64,000 bases of DNA from Deltaproteobacteria bacterium (GTDB lineage: Bacteria; Myxococcota; Myxococcia; Myxococcales; SZAS-1): contig JAFEBB010000022.1 in NCBI GenBank assembly GCA_018266075.1, forward strand, positions 38,658 to 102,657. The letters are read 5' to 3'. The translations under genes were made by a program, and so were the position numbers. The notes beneath the pieces were generated by a model. The model was not told where the DNA came from and ran no database searches. It saw only the letters and a program-made list of their open reading frames with translations. The stretch's first letter is position 1. Each line of letters begins with the position of its first letter. Of the stretch, positions 34,465 to 43,213 are shown piece after piece.

Positions 34465-35514
34465 ATGAGCACACCGGATCCCAAGGCCACCCCCGAGCCG
34501 GAGATCTTCGACAACCCCCAGTTCGATGCGCCCGAGAACGCGTCGTCGCCGACGGTACCCGTTCCGGAAGCGAAGGCAGCGGAGACGCCGACCACGCCCG
34601 AACCCGTCGCGTCGGCGCCCATGCCCACGCGCACCATCGAGGTGGAGCCGGTCCAGCTCCCGCCCGAGGCCTTCCCCGAACCCGCGCCCGCACCGCCTGC
34701 GCCTTCGCCGGCCTCGACCGTGCGCGTCGAGTCGGCGGTGATTCCGCCCGAGGCGATTCCACCTGCGCCGCCCGTGGCCGCACCGCCGAAGGCGACCGGC
34801 TCAAGCCTCATTCCAATGATCGCCGTGGGCATGGGTGCCTTCGCGCTCGGCGTGGTCTCGACCTGGCTGGTCATGCACAAGCCAGCGAGCGAGCGCCCGA
34901 TCGTCGAGGCGCCCGCGGCCCCGCCGCCTGCACCGGTGGTGATCCTGCCTGCGCCGTCAACCGAGCCGGCGACGCAGATGGTCGCGGTCCCCGCACCCGA
35001 GCCCAAGCACGCGAGCGAGCCTCCGCCTGCCGCAGCGGGCAAGCACGGGCACCGCGAGGTCGCGAGCGCGCCGGCGAAGGCTGAGCCCGCGAAACCCGAG
35101 GCGCCAAAGGCCGGGGCGCCGGCGAAGGGCGTGCTCGGCACCTACGAGACCGGTGACCTCGACGCTGCCATTCACGTGGCCCAGCAGGATCACGCCGATT
35201 CCCTCTACGCCAAGCTCGAGGGCTTGAAGAACGCGCTCGGCACGGCTTCAGCGGCGCAGCGGAGCAGGGACCTCAACCGCGAGGTGAGCGCGCTCGAGAC
35301 CGCTGCCCAGCTCGACGCATCCATCGATCGCGATCCGGGGCCGCTTCGCACGCGCATTCGTTCGCGCCTGGTGCAGGCGAGCGTCGAGGCCGGAAATCAT
35401 GATGCCGCGGCTCATGATGTGAAATCGGCGGCTGCACACTATCGCCGCGCCCTCGCCCTCGCGCCGGACGACGCCGAGGCCAAGCGCAAGCTCGATGCGC
35501 TCGGACAGAAGTGA
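34465..35514 (+). CDS. Pro/Ala-rich membrane protein with helical C-terminal domain
   Basis: 349 residues from the ATG at 34465; the frame extends further upstream into the repeat element, but without plausible protein. A Pro/Glu-rich cytosolic segment (1-110) precedes one membrane helix (LIPMIAVGMGAFALGVVSTWLV), a second Pro/Ala-rich linker and a C-terminal helical domain of about 120 residues. That domain ends in a TPR-like repeat (AAAHYRRALALAPDDAEAKRKL). The function is unknown; the layout suggests a membrane-anchored interaction protein. The next gene starts inside its stop codon (GTGA overlap). Confidence 0.75.
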   Translation: MSTPDPKATPEPEIFDNPQFDAPENASSPTVPVPEAKAAETPTTPEPVASAPMPTRTIEVEPVQLPPEAFPEPAPAPPAPSPASTVRVESAVIPPEAIPPAPPVAAPPKATGSSLIPMIAVGMGAFALGVVSTWLVMHKPASERPIVEAPAAPPPAPVVILPAPSTEPATQMVAVPAPEPKHASEPPPAAAGKHGHREVASAPAKAEPAKPEAPKAGAPAKGVLGTYETGDLDAAIHVAQQDHADSLYAKLEGLKNALGTASAAQRSRDLNREVSALETAAQLDASIDRDPGPLRTRIRSRLVQASVEAGNHDAAAHDVKSAAAHYRRALALAPDDAEAKRKLDALGQK

Positions 35515-36116
35515 GTCGTCGAATGCTCACCCTCGACGCACTCCAGGCCGGCGACGCCTTCGAAGACGCGCTCATCGACGGGCTGGATCTTCAAGGCTTC
35601 GACTTCGCGGGCAAGGACCTCGTCCGCTGCACGTTTCGAAACGCGAATCTCCAGCTCAGCCGCTGGGGCGAAGCACGGCTCGAGGAGTGCGTGTTCGAGG
35701 GCTGCGATCTCTCGAGAATGGTGCCGGCTGAAATGAAGGCCCACGGCGTTCGCTTCAAGCGCTGCAAGATCACCGGCGTCGAGTTCTCGCGGCTCTCGCT
35801 GAGTCCGGAGCTCGCGTTCGAAGATTGCAATCTTCGCTATTCATCATTCGTCGATATCAACTTGCGCGACGCGCCCCTCATCCGCTGCCAGGCCCTGGAG
35901 GCGAACTTCATTGGCGTGGAGCTCACTGGCGCCGACTTCTCGGGCACGGAGCTCACGGGCAGCACGTTCGAAGGCGCCACGCTCGCCAAGGCCGACTTCA
36001 CCTCGGCGAAGGGCGCCTTCCTCGATCCCGCGAAGAACAAGGTGAAGGGCGTGCGCGTGGGCGTGGACAGCGCGGTGCTGCTCGCGAGCTCGTTCGGAAT
36101 GAAGGTCGATGGTTGA
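35511..36116 (+). CDS. Pentapeptide-repeat protein
   Basis: 201 residues from a GTG that overlaps the preceding stop (GTGA); the ATG at 35523 is an alternative. Pentapeptide repeats A(D/N)LxX run through the protein: LVRCTFRNANLQLSRW, LEECVFEGCDLSRM, LAFEDCNLRYSSF and ADFSGTELTGSTFEGATLAKADF. These fold as a right-handed quadrilateral beta helix. Some members mimic DNA and protect gyrase; most have no known role. A patch of AT-rich codons lies near 35820-35860. Its stop abuts that of the convergent SRPBCC gene. Confidence 0.88.
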   Translation: MSRRMLTLDALQAGDAFEDALIDGLDLQGFDFAGKDLVRCTFRNANLQLSRWGEARLEECVFEGCDLSRMVPAEMKAHGVRFKRCKITGVEFSRLSLSPELAFEDCNLRYSSFVDINLRDAPLIRCQALEANFIGVELTGADFSGTELTGSTFEGATLAKADFTSAKGAFLDPAKNKVKGVRVGVDSAVLLASSFGMKVDG

Positions 36117-36644
36117 CTACTTCTCCGCAACGGCCTTCATATTCTTGAGTCCATTGTCGAAGTCCTTCCCCACGAGCTTGTCCATATTGAAGAACAGGTG
36201 CATGGCCTTGCTCACGAGGTTGTTGGGGCCGTGCATGGACCAGGTGATGTCGGTGCCGTCGCCGACGGCGGCGATGTTGAACTCGGCCGTGTTGTGCGAC
36301 TCGAATGGCTTGAGGAAGTCGAGCTTGATCGTCACCTTGCTGGGCGAGAACGCCTCGAGGATCTCCATGCGGCCCTGGCCGACCTGGTCGTTGCCCTGCC
36401 AGGTGTAGACGGCGCCCTTGCCGTGCTCGGCACCCTCGAAGCCGCGCTTGAGCGTGGGGTCGAGCTTCTCCCAGGGCGACCACGCGTTCCAATGGTGGAA
36501 GTCCTCGACGAGCGCGAACACCTTCTCGGGCGGCGCGGAGATGTGCGCGGTGCGCTCCACGCGGAACTCGTCGGGTGCGGTGACGATCATGACGCCGACG
36601 ACCGCGAGCAGGGCGACGATGAGGATTCCGAGGAACTTGAGCAC
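36117..36644 (-). CDS. SRPBCC (polyketide cyclase-like) protein with membrane anchor
   Basis: 175 residues. An N-terminal hydrophobic helix (FLGILIVALLAVVGVMIV) is followed by an SRPBCC/START-like domain: VERTAHISAPPEKVFALVEDFHHW, WSPWEKLDPTLKRGFEG and ITWSMHGPNNL. This is the common polyketide_cyc2 type with a helix-grip fold and hydrophobic cavity. The ligand is unknown. The membrane anchor would place the domain in the periplasm. It is convergent with the pentapeptide gene, with no gap. Confidence 0.88.
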   Translation of the reverse strand: MLKFLGILIVALLAVVGVMIVTAPDEFRVERTAHISAPPEKVFALVEDFHHWNAWSPWEKLDPTLKRGFEGAEHGKGAVYTWQGNDQVGQGRMEILEAFSPSKVTIKLDFLKPFESHNTAEFNIAAVGDGTDITWSMHGPNNLVSKAMHLFFNMDKLVGKDFDNGLKNMKAVAEK

Positions 36645-36746
36645 GGGCGCTCCGCGATGCGGGTTTCGCGCAGGTTACCCGAGAGAGCGTCCGCGACCCA
36701 GCAGCAGGACCCGACGGGAGTGCGACCGCCTCGCGCCCGTGACAAG

Positions 36747-37250
36747 ATGCGCGCCCTCATGAATCTCGCACTTCGACTGTCGATCCTCGTCGGGCTCCTC
36801 GCGATTTCCGCGTGCGCGCACGACGCCACCACGCCCGATGGAAGCGCGGCGTGCCCCTATGCCTCGGCGAACGACGGCACGCAGTCGTACGAGATCCTCT
36901 GCACCGATCCCATCGCCACGCACGTGCGCGTGAAGCACATCCTCATCGGCTGGAAGGATCTCCCCACGGGTCGGCCGCTCGACGCGCGCGCGCAAGGCCG
37001 GACGTACGCCGAAGCCCAGCAGCTCGCGCGCGATCTTCTGCAGCAGGTGCGTTCGGGCGCGGCCATCGAGCCGTTGATGGCCAAGTACTCGGAGGATCCG
37101 GGCAGCGCTCAGAGCGGCGTGGCCTACGAGGCTTCGCCTGACGCGAGCCTGGTCTCCGAGTTCAAGGCGCTCTCGCTCCGGCTCAAGGTCGGCGATTCGG
37201 GGATCGTGAAGAGCCAGTTCGGCCTGCACGTGATCAAGCGGGTGCCGTGA
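36747..37250 (+). CDS. Parvulin-type peptidyl-prolyl isomerase lipoprotein
   Basis: 167 residues from the ATG at 36747 (second ATG at 36759). The signal ends at lipobox ISAC. A rotamase (parvulin) domain follows: VRVKHILIGWKDL, YAEAQQLARDLLQQVRSGA, LMAKYSEDPGSAQSG, FKALSLRLKVGDSGIVKSQFGLHVIKRV. It catalyses cis-trans isomerisation of prolyl bonds and helps fold exported proteins in the periplasm. Parvulin lipoproteins of this size occur next to other envelope genes in this group. It converges on a hypothetical gene, with no gap. Confidence 0.92.
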   Translation: MRALMNLALRLSILVGLLAISACAHDATTPDGSAACPYASANDGTQSYEILCTDPIATHVRVKHILIGWKDLPTGRPLDARAQGRTYAEAQQLARDLLQQVRSGAAIEPLMAKYSEDPGSAQSGVAYEASPDASLVSEFKALSLRLKVGDSGIVKSQFGLHVIKRVP

Positions 37251-37919
37251 TCAGAGCCCGAGCGCAGCCAGCTCCTTCTTGCCGAGCTGGCGCTTCGACT
37301 CGGCGTACCAGGCGGCCTGGTTCACGCTCACGCGCGCCTTCTTCACGTGGTCGTAGACGAACACGCCCGCAGGCAAGCGCGCGTACTCGATGCGGTACCA
37401 GACGCCCGCGATGCGCCGGAGCTCGACGCTCTCGCCGAGCTTGCGCAGGTTGGGATCGGGCGCGGGCGGCTGATGCCGCTGGCGCCGGGACTCCCGAAGG
37501 AGCCCGGTGCGCGGGCACACGTAGAACGCGTCGCGGTAGAGGTTGCTCGGGGAGACCTGAACCTCGCGGCCGTAGCGATCGGCGCCGTAGACCGCGCCGG
37601 CCCGCGCGACCGTGTTGACGTAGACGTAGTCCCGCAGGTGATCGAGCACGTGCTTCTGCACCGCGCTGCGCACCGACAGGTTCGCGGAGATGTCGGCGTA
37701 CACCGCGCTCCACGGGCGCCCCAGGCTCGAGCGCAGGTAGCGCACCAGCGGCTGCAGGTTCTCGTTGAGGTTCTTCCAGCCGTAGCCGCGGCCCATCGCC
37801 TCGCGGCCGGGGAGGGCCTCGAGGTCGCCGTTGCGCGGACGCAGCGCGCCACGCGGGTAGTGGCCGCTCGAGCCCCAGCGGGGCCGCTCCACGATCACCT
37901 TGTGCATGTCCTCGCGCAT
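37251..37919 (-). CDS. Hypothetical protein (KVIVERPR family)
   Basis: 222 residues from the ATG at 37919; residues before it in the open frame are Thr/Arg-rich and not conserved. It starts MREDMHKVIVERPRWG, followed by a basic Gly-rich region, helices (LQPLVRYLRSSLGRPWSAVYADISANL), the stretch VLDHLRDYVYVNTV and a C-terminal beta segment (GVWYRIEYARLPAGVFVYDHV). The opening KVIVERPR motif recurs in proteins without assigned function in several bacteria. It is basic throughout, so a nucleic-acid or ribosome-associated role is possible but unproved. Confidence 0.75.
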   Translation of the reverse strand: MREDMHKVIVERPRWGSSGHYPRGALRPRNGDLEALPGREAMGRGYGWKNLNENLQPLVRYLRSSLGRPWSAVYADISANLSVRSAVQKHVLDHLRDYVYVNTVARAGAVYGADRYGREVQVSPSNLYRDAFYVCPRTGLLRESRRQRHQPPAPDPNLRKLGESVELRRIAGVWYRIEYARLPAGVFVYDHVKKARVSVNQAAWYAESKRQLGKKELAALGL

Positions 37920-37995
37920 GGCGCAGGTGACGCCGGGGCGCCGCGCGGGCTGACGAGCCGTGCAAGCCCGCGTGGCCTGTGCTTTCGTCGGCAGC

Positions 37996-38490
37996 GTGAG
38001 ACCCGCGATCGCTCTCTCGGCGCTGCTCTTCTCGGGCTGCGTGACCCTGGTCCCCGTCGAGCGGGTGGCGGTCACGCGACCGGGTGAGCCGACGCCAGGC
38101 CCCGTCGTGGTGGGCAAGTGCGCGCTCGAGCACGACCTGGTGGTCGTGGATCCCGCGGGGCATGGGATCGCGGGTGCCGAGGTTCGCGCGCGCGTGCTGG
38201 TGTCGTTCATGTCGGCCGAGGAGCACCGCGGCACCTTCGACTACGCGTCGCAGCCCGTGCTCACGGACGCGACCGGTCACGCGTCGATTTGCGACCCCGA
38301 CGGGCTCTGGCGGGGCTATCAGGGCAGCGCGTGGGGCTTGACCTTCAGCACCGAGGGCTGGGGCGGTGACGGCTCGCTCTCGACGGGACGGCGCATCGAG
38401 GTTCGCAAGGATGGCCGCATCATCGAAGCGCCGCCGCTCTGGGGCGGAACGATGATGGTGGTGCTCCCGGACGCGGCCAAGAGCCCCTGA
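37996..38490 (+). CDS. Hypothetical lipoprotein
   Basis: 164 residues from the GTG at 37996. That start gives a clean lipoprotein signal (RPAIALSALLFSGC). The mature part includes EHDLVVVDPAGHGIAGAEVRARV, which resembles a carboxypeptidase-regulatory-like/Ig-like beta sandwich with a short insertion, then LTDATGHASICDPDG. It ends in beta strands (RRIEVRKDGRIIEAPPL). It lies between a hypothetical gene and the MoxR operon, but a 63-base gap separates it from the operon, so it need not belong to it. Confidence 0.72.
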   Translation: MRPAIALSALLFSGCVTLVPVERVAVTRPGEPTPGPVVVGKCALEHDLVVVDPAGHGIAGAEVRARVLVSFMSAEEHRGTFDYASQPVLTDATGHASICDPDGLWRGYQGSAWGLTFSTEGWGGDGSLSTGRRIEVRKDGRIIEAPPLWGGTMMVVLPDAAKSP

Positions 38491-38553
38491 CGAGCCACGC
38501 CCTCGCCGCTGCGTTTGCGCTAACGTCGCTCGCCGCTCTTCCGCGAGGGACGC

Positions 38554-39633
38554 ATGCCCGAGATTCGCCAGTCCGCCGAGCAGAAGTACGCCGCCGAAAT
38601 CCAGGCGCTCATCGCCAGCGACACCGGCCCGCGTCCCCCGGGCTGGGCCATGACGCCCAAGGCTGTCGAGATATATCTCATGGGCAGCCCCAAGCCCGTG
38701 GGCGACGTGACCATCACGCCCAAGTACATCGGCGACCGCGGGCTGGTGCAGGTGGCCATCGCCACGCTGGCCTCGGACCGCGCGCTGATGCTCACCGGCG
38801 AGCCCGGCACCGCCAAGAGCTGGCTCAGCGAGCACCTCTCCGCGGCCATCAGCGGCACGAGCGCGCTCGTGGTGCAGGGCACCGCGGGCACCAGCGAAGA
38901 GCACATCAAGTACGGCTGGAACTACGCGCTGCTGCTGGCGGAGGGGCCGTCGCACAAGTCGCTGGTGGCCTCGCCGGTGCTGCGCGCGATGCGCGAGGGC
39001 AAGTTCGCCCGCGTCGAGGAAATCACCCGCACGTCGTCCGAGATCCAGGACTCGCTCATCTCCATCCTCAGCGAGAAGCAGACTGCGATCCCCGAGCTCG
39101 GCGAAGTGGTGAGCGCGCAGCGCGGCTTCAACATCATCGCCACCGCGAACACCCGCGACCGCGGCGTGAACGAGATGAGCGCGGCGCTCAAGCGGCGCTT
39201 CAACTTCGTCACCGTGCCCGTGGTCGACGATCTCGAGCAGGAGATCGCCATCGTCACCAAGCGCGAGCGCGAGCTGCGCAACGACTATCAAGTGGGCGTC
39301 GAGCCGCCGGCTGAGATTGCCAAGGTGCTGGTCACGCTCTTCCAGGAGCTGCGCGCCGGCATGACGAAGGACGGCAAGACCAAGGTGAAGCCGCCGGGCT
39401 CGGTGCTCTCGACGGCCGAAGCGATCTCCGTGCTCTTCAACAGCGGCATCCTCGCGCAGAGCTTCGGCAGCGGAAAAGTGACGGGCGATGAGCTCGCGCG
39501 CTCGCTGCTGGGTGCCGTGGCGAAGGAGGGCGCCGAGGATGTGAAGGCGCTCAAGGAGTACTGCGAGACGGTCGCCAAGGGGCGCGGCGGGGCGTGGAAG
39601 GAGTTCTACGGCGCGACCAAGTCGCGGATGTGA
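38554..39633 (+). CDS. MoxR-type AAA+ ATPase (YehL-like)
   Basis: 359 residues; first gene of a four-gene set. Walker A is GEPGTAKS (from residue 82), the Walker B region is FARVEEI with Glu where Asp is usual, sensor 1 lies in IIATANTRDRG, and the arginine-finger region is ALKRRFNF. A C-terminal lid follows. MoxR ATPases work as hexamers with VWA-domain partners to remodel or activate target proteins, and such a partner is encoded two genes downstream. A patch EIYLMG is encoded by AT-rich codons. The gene order matches E. coli yehL-yehM-yehP-yehQ. Confidence 0.93.
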   Translation: MPEIRQSAEQKYAAEIQALIASDTGPRPPGWAMTPKAVEIYLMGSPKPVGDVTITPKYIGDRGLVQVAIATLASDRALMLTGEPGTAKSWLSEHLSAAISGTSALVVQGTAGTSEEHIKYGWNYALLLAEGPSHKSLVASPVLRAMREGKFARVEEITRTSSEIQDSLISILSEKQTAIPELGEVVSAQRGFNIIATANTRDRGVNEMSAALKRRFNFVTVPVVDDLEQEIAIVTKRERELRNDYQVGVEPPAEIAKVLVTLFQELRAGMTKDGKTKVKPPGSVLSTAEAISVLFNSGILAQSFGSGKVTGDELARSLLGAVAKEGAEDVKALKEYCETVAKGRGGAWKEFYGATKSRM

Positions 39634-39638
39634 GCGCC

Positions 39639-41948
39639 ATGGGCCTCGACGTGCTCAGCCGGGTGCACCTCTTCCCGGTTCGACATCACTCGCCGCGAAC
39701 GAGCCGCGTGCTCGCCGACTTCCTCGAGAAGGTGAAGCCGCGCGCGGTGCTCGTGGAAGGGCCGTCGGACGCCGACGCGCTCGTGGAAACTTTGCTCGAC
39801 GGCGAGACGCAGCCGCCTGTGGCGATCCTCGGCTATCGCACCGATGGCACGCCGCGCTCGTCACTGTGGCCGTTCGCGAGCTACTCGCCGGAGTACGTGG
39901 CGCTGAAGTGGGCCAAGCAGAACGGCGCCAAGGCGCGCTTCATCGATCTCACCATTGGGCAGGCGCTCGCGCGCGATCGCGACGATGTCGATCTCGAAGA
40001 TCCGGCCGACAGTGAAGATGAGCCGCAGCAGGACGAGCCACCAAAGCTCGAAGAATCGATCTACGAGCGCGTCGCGAAGGCGCGCGGCTATCGCTCGTTC
40101 GAGGAATTCTGGGAGGCGTCGTTCGAGGCGCCCGGCTACGACCCCGACTCGTTCCGCAGTGCGCTGCTCGCGTATGCGGAGCTGGTGCGCGGCGATGGCC
40201 GCGATGTCGACTACCACCGCGCGCGCGACGCCGTGATGGCCGCGCGGATCGCCGAAGTGGCGAAGGAGATTCCGCCCGAGCAGATCGCGGTGGTCGTCGG
40301 CGCGGCTCACGCGGCGGCATTTGCAGCGGGCGATGTGAACCCCGAGCTCGCGAAGACGCTCGATGCGACGGTGCCGAGCGCCGCCACGCTGATCCCGTAC
40401 AGCTTCCCGCGGCTCGCGGAGCAGACCGGCTACGGCGCAGGCAATCGCGCGCCGCAGTACTACCAGCGCGCGCACGACGCGGGCTGTTCGTTCCGACGCG
40501 CGACCCTCGAGGTGCTCGTCGAGTTCTGCGAGCACCTGCGCTTGCGCGGCTTCACCGCGTCGCTCGCGGACACCATCGAGGCCTATCGGCTCGCGTGCAC
40601 GCTCGCGGATCTGCGCGGCAAGACCGAGCCCGGGCTCGACGAGGTGCGCGAAGCGACGGTCGCGACGATGTGTCGCGGCGATGCGTCGCACGTCGATGGC
40701 TTCCTGTGGCCGACCGTGGTGGGAAAGCGGATTGGTCGCGTGGCTGCGCGCGTGGGCAAGAACTCGCTGCAGGAAGAATTCTGGCGCGAGCTCGACGCAC
40801 GCAAGCTGCCGCGTCACGACGAGCCCGAGACATTCGTCTTGAAGCTTAACGATTCGGTTCAGACCGAGACGAGCGTGTTTCTGCACCGGCTGCGCGTGGC
40901 GGGCGTGCCGTACGCGACGTTCCAGGGCACGGGCGTCGGCAGTGGACGCAACACGCCGACGGAAGAGGCGGGTGGTCAAGCGGCGCTCGCGCGCGTGCGC
41001 GAAGGCTGGCAGGCGCAGTGGACGCCCGCGACGGACGTGGCGCTCGTGGAGAAGATCGTCCTCGGCGACTCGCTGCAGCAGGTGTGCGAGCGCGTGCTCT
41101 CGGGCGAGCTCTCGGAAGCGAAGGGCACCGGCGACGCCGCGCACGTGCTGATGGAAGCGGTCGTGACCGGCGCGCCGCAGGTGATGGGCACGTCGCTGCG
41201 CGCGTGCGACAGCTTCGCCGCGACGGATGAAGACCTGCCCTCGCTCGCGAAGGCGTGTCGCGCGCTCTCGGGGCTGGTGAGCTTCGGCACTTCGCGACAC
41301 AGCACCGGGCTCGGCGATCAAGCAGTGCCAGCGCTGTGCACCAAGACCTTCGCGCGCGCGGTGCTGCGTGTGCGCGATGGCTGCACCGGCGATGACGAGG
41401 CCGTCGCGCCTGCGAAGGACGCGCTGCGCGCGCTTCACGAGATCGCGCTCGCGCAGCCGCTCGTCGACAAGTCCGCTTGGCTCAAGGTCGCGCGCGATCT
41501 GGTCGATTCGTATGCGGTGAATGCCGTGTGCTCCGGACTGGCGTGTGGCCTGCTCTATCTCGCGCAGGAGATCAGCGACGCACAGGTGGCGGACATCGTG
41601 GGCCAGCGGCTCTCGAACGCGACCGAGCCCGAGCAGGCCGCGAACTTCCTCGGCGGATTCTTCGAGGTGAACGCACTGGTGCTCGTGAAGAGCCGCCCCG
41701 TGGTGCAGGCGCTTGATTCGTTCCTCTGCGGAATTGATACCGAAAGGTTTCGTGACGCGTTGCCCATGTTGCGACGCGCGTTCCAGCCGCTCGGCGCAAC
41801 CGAGCGTCGCTATCTGCTCGAGAACCTCCTCGCGATCCGCAAGCTCGGCGAGAAGGCGAAGGAGGCGGCGCAGATCGTGGCCGAGAAGGACAAGGCGAAG
41901 CTCCAAGAGATCGCGAAGGACCTGGGCGATCTGGACGACCTCCTATGA
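39639..41948 (+). CDS. DUF5682 protein (YehM-like), possible TraB/TIKI-type hydrolase fold
   Basis: 769 residues from the ATG at 39639; a GTG at 39630 overlapping the previous stop is also possible. The N-terminal 250 residues carry LFPVRHHSPRTS (H16-H17), VLVEGPSDADAL (E40) and IAVVVGAAHAAAF (H224). This order of His, Glu and a GxxH loop is what TraB/TIKI/EreA-like hydrolases show; I infer a related fold. The rest is mostly helical, with repeats in the last 200 residues (LARACRALSGL-like and NFLGGFFEVNALVL). It is cytosolic. It overlaps the VWA gene by four bases (ATGA). Confidence 0.88.
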   Translation: MGLDVLSRVHLFPVRHHSPRTSRVLADFLEKVKPRAVLVEGPSDADALVETLLDGETQPPVAILGYRTDGTPRSSLWPFASYSPEYVALKWAKQNGAKARFIDLTIGQALARDRDDVDLEDPADSEDEPQQDEPPKLEESIYERVAKARGYRSFEEFWEASFEAPGYDPDSFRSALLAYAELVRGDGRDVDYHRARDAVMAARIAEVAKEIPPEQIAVVVGAAHAAAFAAGDVNPELAKTLDATVPSAATLIPYSFPRLAEQTGYGAGNRAPQYYQRAHDAGCSFRRATLEVLVEFCEHLRLRGFTASLADTIEAYRLACTLADLRGKTEPGLDEVREATVATMCRGDASHVDGFLWPTVVGKRIGRVAARVGKNSLQEEFWRELDARKLPRHDEPETFVLKLNDSVQTETSVFLHRLRVAGVPYATFQGTGVGSGRNTPTEEAGGQAALARVREGWQAQWTPATDVALVEKIVLGDSLQQVCERVLSGELSEAKGTGDAAHVLMEAVVTGAPQVMGTSLRACDSFAATDEDLPSLAKACRALSGLVSFGTSRHSTGLGDQAVPALCTKTFARAVLRVRDGCTGDDEAVAPAKDALRALHEIALAQPLVDKSAWLKVARDLVDSYAVNAVCSGLACGLLYLAQEISDAQVADIVGQRLSNATEPEQAANFLGGFFEVNALVLVKSRPVVQALDSFLCGIDTERFRDALPMLRRAFQPLGATERRYLLENLLAIRKLGEKAKEAAQIVAEKDKAKLQEIAKDLGDLDDLL

Positions 41949-43204
41949 GCCCTCGCAAGAAAGCTCCGGCTGCTCCGCCCGCCGCGCCCGCGCCTGCGCC
42001 CGTTGCATCGCCGCCTGCGCCGAATCCGGATCTCACGCCGGCCGACGTCGACGCGCTCCTGCGGTGGCGGCTCGCGCTCGGTCCCTCGGCAGAGCGCGTC
42101 GGTGGCGAGTTTGGTCTTCAGGGTCTGGGCGGTGGAGCCAATGGCCTCGGCCTCGACGCGAATCGCCTGGCCGAGCTCGATGAGGCGCTGTCGTTCGTCT
42201 ACGAAGGGCAGGCTGGGCTCGGCGGCTCTCGTCCGTATCTGCCGAAGTGGCTCGGCGCGCTGCGCGACTTCTTCCGGCAGGACGTGGTCGCGCTGGTGCA
42301 GAAGGACGCCATCGAGCGCAAGGGGCTCACACAGCTGCTCTTCGAGCCGGAGACGCTGCCGTTCCTCGAGAAGAACGTGGAGCTGGTGACCACGCTCATG
42401 AGCGCGCGCGGGCTCGTGCCCGACGAGGCGAAGGAGATCGCGCGGCAGATCGTGCGCGAGGTCGTCGAGGAGCTGCGCAAGAAGCTCGAGAGCGAAGTGC
42501 GCACGGCCATCTACGGCGCGGTCCGGCGCAACACCGACAGCCCGCTCAAGATCGCGCGCAACCTGGATTGGAAGCGCACCATCCGCCGCAACCTCAAGGG
42601 CTGGGACGACGAGCGCAAGCGGCTCGTGCCCGACAAGTTCTACTTCTGGGCCAACCAGCGAAAGCGCCACGAGTGGGACGTGTCGATCGTCGTCGATCAG
42701 TCGGGCTCGATGGCGCAGAGCGTGGTCTACAGCTCGGTGATGGCGGCGATCTTCGCGTCGCTCGACGTGCTCAAGACGCGCTTGCTCTTCTTCGACACGG
42801 AGATCGTCGACGTCACGCCGATGCTCGTGGATCCCGTCGAGGTGCTCTTCACCGCACAGCTCGGCGGCGGCACCGACATCAACCGCGCGGTCGCGTACGC
42901 TCAGGCGAACTTCATCGAGCGGCCCGAGAAGACCATCTTCCTGCTCATCACCGACCTCTACGAGGGCGGAAACGCCGAGGAGCTCGTGGCGCGCATGCGC
43001 CAGCTCGTGGAGTCGAAGGTGAAGGCGATGGTGCTGCTCGCGCTCAGCGACGGCGGCAAGCCGAGCTATGACCACAACCTCGCCCAGCGGCTCACCGAGC
43101 TCGGCGTGCCCTGCTTCGGCTGCACGCCCAAGCTGCTCGTGCAGGTGATGGAGCGGGTGATGAAGAGTCAGGACATCTCCGGATTCATCGCGGCGCAGAA
43201 GTAG
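41945..43204 (+). CDS. VWA-domain protein (YehP-like, MoxR partner)
   Basis: 419 residues. An Ala/Pro-rich N-terminus precedes a helical domain (about 30-235) and a C-terminal von Willebrand A domain. The metal-ion-dependent adhesion site is complete: D251-x-S253-x-S255 (DQSGSM), T310 (GGGTDIN) and D337 (LITDLYEGG). VWA proteins of this type bind the MoxR ATPase and present or hold substrates. It starts on the ATGA overlap with the DUF5682 gene and ends ten bases before the SWIM gene, so translation of the set is coupled. Confidence 0.93.
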   Translation: MSPRKKAPAAPPAAPAPAPVASPPAPNPDLTPADVDALLRWRLALGPSAERVGGEFGLQGLGGGANGLGLDANRLAELDEALSFVYEGQAGLGGSRPYLPKWLGALRDFFRQDVVALVQKDAIERKGLTQLLFEPETLPFLEKNVELVTTLMSARGLVPDEAKEIARQIVREVVEELRKKLESEVRTAIYGAVRRNTDSPLKIARNLDWKRTIRRNLKGWDDERKRLVPDKFYFWANQRKRHEWDVSIVVDQSGSMAQSVVYSSVMAAIFASLDVLKTRLLFFDTEIVDVTPMLVDPVEVLFTAQLGGGTDINRAVAYAQANFIERPEKTIFLLITDLYEGGNAEELVARMRQLVESKVKAMVLLALSDGGKPSYDHNLAQRLTELGVPCFGCTPKLLVQVMERVMKSQDISGFIAAQK

Positions 43205-43213
43205 GAGGCCACC

